Shown: in pieces, positions 13,092-18,343 of the stretch
How positions within the stretch are numbered: the stretch's first letter is position 1
Layout: each line of letters opens with the position of its first letter
Assembly (NCBI GenBank): GCA_016177205.1
Contig: JACOVS010000020.1
Coordinates: forward strand, 1 to 18,343
Origin: Candidatus Aenigmatarchaeota archaeon
GTDB taxonomy: Archaea; Aenigmatarchaeota; Aenigmatarchaeia; JACPZZ01
Direction: 5' to 3'
Length of the DNA: 18,343 bases
Notes under the pieces: model-generated
What the model saw: the letters and a program-made list of their open reading frames with translations, nothing else
What the model was told of the DNA's origin: nothing
The model's database searches: none
Program-made: the position numbers and the translations under genes

Positions 13092-14939
13092 CTATCCACC
13101 ATCCCCCAACCTATATACACGCACGTCGCCTGACGAGAATGTTGGTTGCGAGTTTCCGAACAACGCGTTCTCTATACCGCTGTAACTTTTGACGTAATCC
13201 GCAAACTGCTGAGACCTCGCGAACCCGCCGTAATCGAACATCATGTAACGCGTTTCATAGGCTATGCTGCCGCCGGCATAGTTGTGGGTAAACGTTAGAT
13301 TCAATACACCGTCGTTGACGTTTGGCTGGGTGTAAACGCGCGTTTTCGAAAGAGCCTCGATCAGGCCGCGCCTTTCATCCGCTGCCTGCACGCTTGCACT
13401 GAAAACCAGAATCGCTGAATTTCCCTTTGTGTCCGCGCGTATTTCGTCCATCAGAGAGTACATGTCATTGGACATCCGGTAAGGCTGCGCATATATCGAA
13501 CCGGCCGCCGCGATCTTATCAGGGACGTAAACCAGAAGGATTAAAACAAACACAAAATAACCTATTGACGAACCGGCGGTGCGTGATATTAATAATTTCC
13601 CGTCCTTCCCGGAAATTTTATAGAGACCCACCAAGCCGGCAACCAGCGCCAATACAGCTGTTGACTGGGCCATCCAGCGGCCCGCATAATCGTACAAGAC
13701 GCCGAAACCGAGCGGGCCCCACAAAATGTAAGAATGCGTGAGTATGTAATCCGCGACGAACCAGGATATTAAAAATCTTTTCCCCTCTATTTTCACGAGA
13801 AATAAAATTCCGAGGCCGGCCGCCAGGAGAACCAGCCAAAGCGTACCCATGGTGACACCAGGATCAAAGTACCAGCCCGGCAAGCCAGGCTGTTTCTCGA
13901 TCATCCTGAACGGCCACACAAGGTCGGCAAGGCTCAGCGAATCCGGAGTGCCTGAAGGTTTTGCGCTGAAAAACGAGAACCACATCATAAATTTGGGGAG
14001 GAAGAACGCCGACACCAGGAAAACAGCGGCCAAAGCCACGGCAAAGTCCTTGAAGTGGGAAGTTTTTTTTGACCCGTGCCATTCAAACAGGGATATGAAA
14101 AGAGCAGAGAACAGGAAATAGCCAGCCGCAAGGGGCGAGACCAAGAACGAAAGCCCGCCGACAAGGCCGGATAAAATTATCCGACGCCTTCCGGAATGTC
14201 TTTCGGCCGCGTAAATCAGCAGGGCCAACAACGCAAGCATTATTCCGAGCTCATACGCAACCTGTCCGAAATACAGCGAAAAAAGGTTTTTTCCCGATAC
14301 GCTGAAAAGGCCCGCAGCCAGCAGGCCGGCAACCTTATTCTTCAACAACCCGCCGGCGATCATGTAAATTATCAGGACGCTGAGCGAGCCGAACAAAGCG
14401 GCGGACAGGTGTATGGTCTGGGGCCACGGCAAACTGAAGACGGATTTCATTACCGCGGCCATTATAGCGTTTCCGGGCGGGTAGACCCACACGCCGTTTA
14501 CGTTGTCCTGCGATGCGCCGTACCAGTTGAGATACCTGGGAAATTCGTCCGGGACAGACCCGCGCTCGTAGGTTTCCATGGCCATTGCGTAATGCTGTAT
14601 GATATCGTAGCTGCCGAACGGGGCTGTGTCGGAAATGGCCGGTGCCGCCCTTATGAAAAATGCTACAAGGAAAACAAGAAAAACAAGGCAGTCCGCCAGG
14701 TCGACGTCAATTTTTCCAATATCAAACTTCTTGTACCTGTATAGCAGCGCACCCAAGATAATTATATTTACTAATATAACCTGCAAAAAACCAATCTGGC
14801 CGAAAAAGTTTAGCAAAACGCCAGAAGAGAACAGGACTACAAACGACAGGACCAGGCCGCAGAATATTCTTCCATGACTAGCCAGCCTTGAGCTAAGAAG
14901 CAGCCCGCTTGCGAAAGCGGCAAGGAAAGCCAAAACCAT
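13092..14939 (-). CDS. Multi-membrane GT-C-type glycosyltransferase-like protein
   Basis: A 615-residue polytopic membrane protein with about 12 hydrophobic segments and a short soluble C-terminus (about 520-615). The first large outer loop (about 98-158) carries AISDTAPFGSYDIIQHYAMA with acidic Asp104 and Asp112, then ERGSVPDEFPRYLNWYG and WVYPPGNAIMA. This is the position and style of the catalytic loop of GT-C enzymes (GT39/ArnT/PMT-like), which use polyprenyl-phosphate sugars outside the membrane. A precise family cannot be assigned. ATG 14939 is preferred over the TTG at 14951 because a TATA box lies about 26 nt upstream. The start faces that of the GT2 gene 12 nt away. It is probably part of a surface-glycan or protein-glycosylation pathway. 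Confidence 0.7.
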   Translation of the reverse strand: MVLAFLAAFASGLLLSSRLASHGRIFCGLVLSFVVLFSSGVLLNFFGQIGFLQVILVNIIILGALLYRYKKFDIGKIDVDLADCLVFLVFLVAFFIRAAPAISDTAPFGSYDIIQHYAMAMETYERGSVPDEFPRYLNWYGASQDNVNGVWVYPPGNAIMAAVMKSVFSLPWPQTIHLSAALFGSLSVLIIYMIAGGLLKNKVAGLLAAGLFSVSGKNLFSLYFGQVAYELGIMLALLALLIYAAERHSGRRRIILSGLVGGLSFLVSPLAAGYFLFSALFISLFEWHGSKKTSHFKDFAVALAAVFLVSAFFLPKFMMWFSFFSAKPSGTPDSLSLADLVWPFRMIEKQPGLPGWYFDPGVTMGTLWLVLLAAGLGILFLVKIEGKRFLISWFVADYILTHSYILWGPLGFGVLYDYAGRWMAQSTAVLALVAGLVGLYKISGKDGKLLISRTAGSSIGYFVFVLILLVYVPDKIAAAGSIYAQPYRMSNDMYSLMDEIRADTKGNSAILVFSASVQAADERRGLIEALSKTRVYTQPNVNDGVLNLTFTHNYAGGSIAYETRYMMFDYGGFARSQQFADYVKSYSGIENALFGNSQPTFSSGDVRVYRLGDGG

Positions 14940-14951
14940 GTTATTATTCAA

Positions 14952-15710
14952 ATGAGTACAACATATAAATCGGTGCAGGATTTGATATCCATAATAGTGC
15001 CAGCGTACAACGAGGAAGGCGGCATACGCAGGACCGTCGAACGCGTCAAAAAAGTAAAATTCGGAGAAAAATCAGAGATAATCGTTGTCGACGACGGCTC
15101 GAGCGACAGAACGTACGAGAATGCGAAAAAAATCAAAGGCATCCGCATACTGAAACACAGGGTTAACAAAGGCAAGGCCGCAGCCCTGCGCACCGGATTC
15201 AGCGCAGCAAAAGGCGACGCAGTTGCGACGATAGACGCGGATTGCACATACCCGCCGGAACAACTGCCTAAAATGCTGAAGCTTATTCGGAGCGAAAAAG
15301 CCGACGTCGTTCTAGGCTCCAGGTTTTACCACAAAAAAAGGGGCGTTTCAATAATATTCGGCGCCGGCAAGAAAGTCTTGTCGGCCATCGCCGGTGCGAA
15401 GAGCGATGATTACACGAATTTTTACGGAAACGCGTTATTTTCCTCGTTGATAACGGTTTTAACAGGCAGGCCAATCACGGACGGCTCGACCGGCCTGCGG
15501 GTTTTCAGAAAAAAAATTCTGGACGGCATGCGGATTAAATCGCGGGGGCTGGACTGGGAAGTCGAGATGACGACGCGGTCCCTGACAGCAGGGCTGAACG
15601 TTGTCGAAATCCCTATAAACTATTATCCGCGGGTAGGGAGGACAAAACTAAAAATATTAAAGGACGGGCTTGGGTTCCTTGTCGGGATTGTGCGAGGAAG
15701 GTTTTTCTAG
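14952..15710 (+). CDS. Polyprenyl/dolichyl-phosphate hexose synthase-like GT2
   Basis: A 252-residue family 2 glycosyltransferase. It shows SIIVPAYNEE (13-22), VVDDGSSDRT (45-54), the metal-binding DAD in IDADCTYPPEQLP (94-106), a TDGSTGLRVF acceptor block (177-186), DWEVEM (201-206) and the YYPRVGRTKLKI signature (224-235) of dolichyl-phosphate mannose/glucose synthases. No C-terminal membrane anchor is present, only a moderately hydrophobic LGFLVGIV. It should load a sugar from a nucleotide donor onto polyprenyl phosphate at the cytoplasmic face, making donors for the flanking GT-C proteins. ATG 14952 is used, but the GTG at 14973 (VQDLISIIVPAYNEE) is a fair alternative. The 3' end overlaps the neighbouring minus-strand gene by 54 bp. 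Confidence 0.88.
   Translation: MSTTYKSVQDLISIIVPAYNEEGGIRRTVERVKKVKFGEKSEIIVVDDGSSDRTYENAKKIKGIRILKHRVNKGKAAALRTGFSAAKGDAVATIDADCTYPPEQLPKMLKLIRSEKADVVLGSRFYHKKRGVSIIFGAGKKVLSAIAGAKSDDYTNFYGNALFSSLITVLTGRPITDGSTGLRVFRKKILDGMRIKSRGLDWEVEMTTRSLTAGLNVVEIPINYYPRVGRTKLKILKDGLGFLVGIVRGRFF
14961..14968 (-). promoter_or_regulatory. TATA box of the minus-strand GT-C gene, within the GT2 5' end
   Basis: On the minus strand this reads TTTATATG, centred about 26 nt before ATG 14939, so that mRNA should be leaderless. It lies inside the first codons of the GT2 gene if ATG 14952 is used, but upstream of the alternative GTG 14973. Confidence 0.5.
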
Positions 15711-18143
15711 AACCGACGAAACCAGGACAAACAACAGGTACAGCATGGTAATTCCGGAGGCAACCGAATAGACGGCAGGCTTCTCCAGTTTTAACCTAAG
15801 GTCGCCGTCTGATTTCACCAGCATAAAACCGAGGTCGGTCTCGTAAATTCTTATTTTTTCCCTTCCGTTGTATGCGGACCAGAGCGGATAATACGTTTCT
15901 TTCACCAGGGTCCAGCCGGACGTGTTTCTCACTGTTATCTCGTTGCGGCTGCGCTGCCATTCCAGAGGAGCCGACGCCGTTGCTGCGACGTTCGCAATAT
16001 CCTCTGCGAGTGATTTGTCCCAGACAACGTCGCGGCCTATCACAATCCTGTATTCGTCCTGCGGGATGTCATCCAAACGTTTCGTGAAATGCACACGGTA
16101 ACCGTTGTCTGTGTCGTACACGCTTTCCTGTATGACACGCGAGTCGTCAATGACGCCGGACGGCTCAACAGATTCGGCAAACGCTGTGTCAGGAACTTCC
16201 AACAGCACTAAACAGCCCTGCCCGTCCCCGTTTCTCCACGCGTAAAGGTACCTGCCGTCTTGCGCAAAGGTGGAGTTTACGGCCAGCATGCCCTCGTTGC
16301 TGCAGAGGTTGATTACAACCCATTTTGTCCAGCTCTGCTGGAACGCGGTATAGACGAATTTGTTCGAGACGTTGAAGTTGAACAGGCTCTGCCCGCTTAT
16401 GTCTTCAAGTTTGCCGGCGACATTTTTGTAATTCGGCGAGCTTTGCGGCTGCCAGCCGGATATTACGCCTTTTCCGGTCTGCACGGGTATTGCGCCGACT
16501 ATCGCCCCCTGAAAGATTCCGTACGTCATAACACGGCCCGCGGGCACAGCGCGCAACACATCATATATTTCAGACAGCCCGCTGCTGTTTAACGGCGCCG
16601 CCTCGGTGTTCCAGTCGGCCGCACGGAAGTTGACAAGGTCAATATAATTCCATAATAACGCGGCCATTGCGATAGAGGCCAAAGCGCCGCCAACAAGAAA
16701 ATCCCTACCGGAAAATCCGTTCAACGTCTCCAGAACCGCGCCGCCCAGCACGGCCAGCGGCAGGATAAGGTAGAATGTGAACCTTTCAGCCCCGAAGGAC
16801 GAACCGAACGGTATGTAATCGGTTATTCCTATGAATGGTGCCAGGGCCAGCAGAAGGACGCCGAATAGCATCGAAACCGCGACAACCGAACCGGTCCTGA
16901 ATTTTGGGGAGACCGATATTTTGCCGCGGCCCACGGAAAGGCTGCTGAGCCACACCGCAGCCCCGAACAGCGCGAGCAGCGTAAACTCCGCGCCCATGGA
17001 TTCGAAACAATAAAAGTCGTTGCACGCCTTTGTGGGGCTGGTCGTAAGGACCAGGAAAACATCCGGGTTAAAACCGATGACGGACTTTTTCGAATATTCG
17101 CTAAAGCCTATGTTAGCGAAGAAGGGGACGATCCAGAACGCGATTATCAGGACCGAGGTTAAAACCGTTCTCGCAAAATTTTTTATATCCAAACTCTTCC
17201 TTTTGAGCGAGAACACCAGAAAGACCAGCACCAGAAGAGTGGCCAGGAAATATCCTGTCAAATGATGGATCAGGAAATTGGCGCCGAGCAAAATCCCGGA
17301 CAGGGCGTACTGTTTGGGTTTTTTTTCGGAGAAGGCGCGGATGAAAACGTAAACGGAAATCGGTATCAGTGAAAACGCCAGAATGGTCGGAAACTGCCCG
17401 GAGAACATGGTGTTGGTCGCAAGGCGTGGCGAGGAAATTACTATCAATCCGGACGCGAAGCTGGAAAATTTGTTGAGCCCCAGCTCGCGGGCCAGTATGA
17501 AAACGCCGACGGCCAGAAAGACGTAGGACAATATTATTACATAATCAAAGACCATATTCAGCGGCGCGGGCGTGAAATAGCTTACTAAGGCGGTGAAGTA
17601 ATATGACATCGGCGGGTAAAAATCGAAAAGCGCGTAGCCTGCATACCAGCCGCTGTCCCACACGGGCAGCTGGCTGCCGTTGTCAAGAGATTCACGAACC
17701 TGCCACATTTTGTAATAGTGCGACGAGCCATCCGTACGAGGCAGCAGCCCGCTGTGAAGGGGGTATGTCACGAATACGGCGGAGAGCACAAGAAGCAAAA
17801 TCAGCAGCGTTTCGGAGTTTGGCAGCGTGCCAAGATTCAGATTGTTGCGTTTCAGAACAAACGCGAACGCAAGGGTGTACAGCAGTGAGAGCATTATCAG
17901 CAAAAGCCCGTTCACCGGTATTGAAAATACGTTGAATATCCACGTCGGAACGAGGACCAGTATCATTGTCAAAGGCACGGACAAAAGCAGCCGGACAGTC
18001 TTTCTGCATTCCAGAAAGAAGTAGGAAAACAGGAAACCCGGCAACGCAACGAGGGCAACCCCGGCCGACTCCAGGCCAAAAGCCAGTACGAAGGCGGCAA
18101 TGGCTGTCGCATAGACCGCGGCGACCTTCAGTTCTAACTCCAT
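15657..18143 (-). CDS. Large membrane glycosyltransferase-like protein (PTPS-related membrane family type)
   Basis: An 828-residue membrane protein with about 12-14 hydrophobic segments in its first two thirds, a large outer domain (about 500-795), one final membrane helix (about 800-818) and a polar tail. The first outer loop has LPRTDGSSHYYKMWQV (134-149), GSQLPVWDSGWYAGYALFDFYPPMSYY and, further on, HHLTGY. This pattern is that of the archaeal and bacterial 6-pyruvoyl-tetrahydropterin-synthase-related membrane family (PF10131-type), regarded as GT-C glycosyltransferases; Asp138 and His142 are candidates for the active site. The reading frame stays open upstream to 18323, but ATG 18143 sits 6 nt from the predicted start site of a TATA box, so it is preferred. 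It probably extends or transfers surface glycans with polyprenyl-linked donors made by the adjacent GT2. Confidence 0.8.
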   Translation of the reverse strand: MELELKVAAVYATAIAAFVLAFGLESAGVALVALPGFLFSYFFLECRKTVRLLLSVPLTMILVLVPTWIFNVFSIPVNGLLLIMLSLLYTLAFAFVLKRNNLNLGTLPNSETLLILLLVLSAVFVTYPLHSGLLPRTDGSSHYYKMWQVRESLDNGSQLPVWDSGWYAGYALFDFYPPMSYYFTALVSYFTPAPLNMVFDYVIILSYVFLAVGVFILARELGLNKFSSFASGLIVISSPRLATNTMFSGQFPTILAFSLIPISVYVFIRAFSEKKPKQYALSGILLGANFLIHHLTGYFLATLLVLVFLVFSLKRKSLDIKNFARTVLTSVLIIAFWIVPFFANIGFSEYSKKSVIGFNPDVFLVLTTSPTKACNDFYCFESMGAEFTLLALFGAAVWLSSLSVGRGKISVSPKFRTGSVVAVSMLFGVLLLALAPFIGITDYIPFGSSFGAERFTFYLILPLAVLGGAVLETLNGFSGRDFLVGGALASIAMAALLWNYIDLVNFRAADWNTEAAPLNSSGLSEIYDVLRAVPAGRVMTYGIFQGAIVGAIPVQTGKGVISGWQPQSSPNYKNVAGKLEDISGQSLFNFNVSNKFVYTAFQQSWTKWVVINLCSNEGMLAVNSTFAQDGRYLYAWRNGDGQGCLVLLEVPDTAFAESVEPSGVIDDSRVIQESVYDTDNGYRVHFTKRLDDIPQDEYRIVIGRDVVWDKSLAEDIANVAATASAPLEWQRSRNEITVRNTSGWTLVKETYYPLWSAYNGREKIRIYETDLGFMLVKSDGDLRLKLEKPAVYSVASGITMLYLLFVLVSSVLEKPSSHNPDKEPKPVL

Positions 18144-18170
18144 CCCAACACTCAAAACGAATAACGCATG

Positions 18171-18180
18171 TAATATTAAT
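18171..18180 (-). promoter_or_regulatory. TATA box of the PTPS-related membrane protein gene
   Basis: On the minus strand this reads ATTAATATTA. A start site about 26 nt away falls near 18149, 6 nt before ATG 18143. This rejects the longer open frame that begins at 18323. Confidence 0.55.
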
Positions 18181-18206
18181 AAGGTAGTGTCAATATTTCT
18201 GATAGG

Positions 18207-18214
18207 TTTTAATA
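18207..18214 (+). promoter_or_regulatory. TATA box of the partial + strand gene
   Basis: TTTTAATA would start transcription near 18237, about 12 nt before ATG 18249. Together with the minus-strand TATA at 18171-18180 it makes a compact divergent promoter. Confidence 0.4.
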
Positions 18215-18248
18215 ACGAGTCGCGTATAGATTTACAGGATCTGGTTGG

Positions 18249-18343
18249 ATGGTTCACGAACTGTTGCGGGAAATATCGAACGAGGAAGAGATGAAGAAAA
18301 ACCTCGTGCAGGTCGGCGAGCACCTTTACACAAAACCCGGCCA
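18249..18343 (+). CDS. 5' end of an unidentified gene, cut by the window edge
   Basis: An ATG opens a frame of 31 complete codons that runs off the window: MVHELLREISNEEEMKKNLV, then QVGEHLYTKPG. The segment is charged and helical in its first 20 residues. The codon use looks like coding sequence, a TATA box lies upstream, and the gene diverges from the membrane glycosyltransferase gene. Too little is visible to name a family. Confidence 0.6.
   Translation, partial: MVHELLREISNEEEMKKNLVQVGEHLYTKPG

Noticed and set aside
14196..14744. 182-codon + strand open frame opposite the GT-C gene
   Set aside because: Antisense to a membrane protein with clear hydrophobic segments; the translated product is polar, repeat-like and lacks any family motif, as expected of a shadow frame.
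18144..18323. 60-residue N-terminal extension of the large membrane glycosyltransferase-like protein
   Set aside because: The extension covers the divergent promoter region and the start of a + strand gene, and its residues do not look like a signal or membrane segment until near Met 18143.
1..18343. CRISPR arrays, rRNA and insertion sequences
   Set aside because: No regularly spaced repeats, no rRNA-like conserved blocks and no transposase-like frames were seen on either strand.

Overview
This is an archaeal chromosome segment. The evidence is an Orc1/Cdc6 initiator, archaeal SecF and SecD, an archaeal-type NAC with a UBA tail, a geranylgeranyl reductase of the archaeol pathway, an AsnC/Lrp regulator, and TATA boxes (not -35/-10 pairs) ahead of most start codons. 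For most genes the TATA centre lies about 26 nt, occasionally up to about 38 nt, upstream of the chosen start, so transcripts should be leaderless or have very short leaders. A Shine-Dalgarno sequence clearly decides a start only for the geranylgeranyl reductase. Base composition is mid-GC, apart from an AT-richer secreted esterase gene. The gene content would suit an uncultured DPANN or euryarchaeal-type lineage, but no 16S or other lineage marker is present, so placement is an inference.

Region 1 (1-5872, + strand) is a replication island. It holds a small PD-(D/E)XK-like protein, Orc1/Cdc6, a protein built like the small subunit (DP1) of archaeal DNA polymerase D, a family B DNA polymerase with a C-terminal four-cysteine zinc-ribbon-like tail, and a PAP2 phosphatase 1 nt downstream. 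The DP1-like protein keeps the OB fold and the outline of the phosphoesterase domain, but the metal-binding signatures I can align are gone. A catalytic family B polymerase with a Cys-rich tail next to an inactivated B-subunit is the arrangement of eukaryotic Pol alpha, delta and epsilon. I consider this the most interesting system in the window. An ORB-like sequence lies just ahead of the orc1 TATA box.

Region 2 (5878-7903, - strand) has a secreted esterase-D-family protein with two N-terminal repeats and a two-motif LAGLIDADG protein that lacks the catalytic Asp in its first motif.

Region 3 (8060-9259, + strand) has NAC, then about 400 nt without a convincing gene but with several hairpins (a possible structured RNA), then an AsnC/Lrp regulator.

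Region 4 (9237-18343) is an envelope region: secF-secD (-), geranylgeranyl reductase (+), two large multi-membrane GT-C-like glycosyltransferases (-) on either side of a polyprenyl-phosphate-type GT2 (+), and the first 31 codons of an unidentified + strand gene. A plausible division of labour is that the GT2 charges a polyprenyl carrier, the GT-C proteins transfer sugars outside the membrane, the reductase saturates isoprenoid chains of lipids or carrier, the PAP2 enzyme may recycle the carrier, and SecDF helps export the acceptor proteins. The genes are compact, with tail-to-tail overlaps of 23 and 54 bp.
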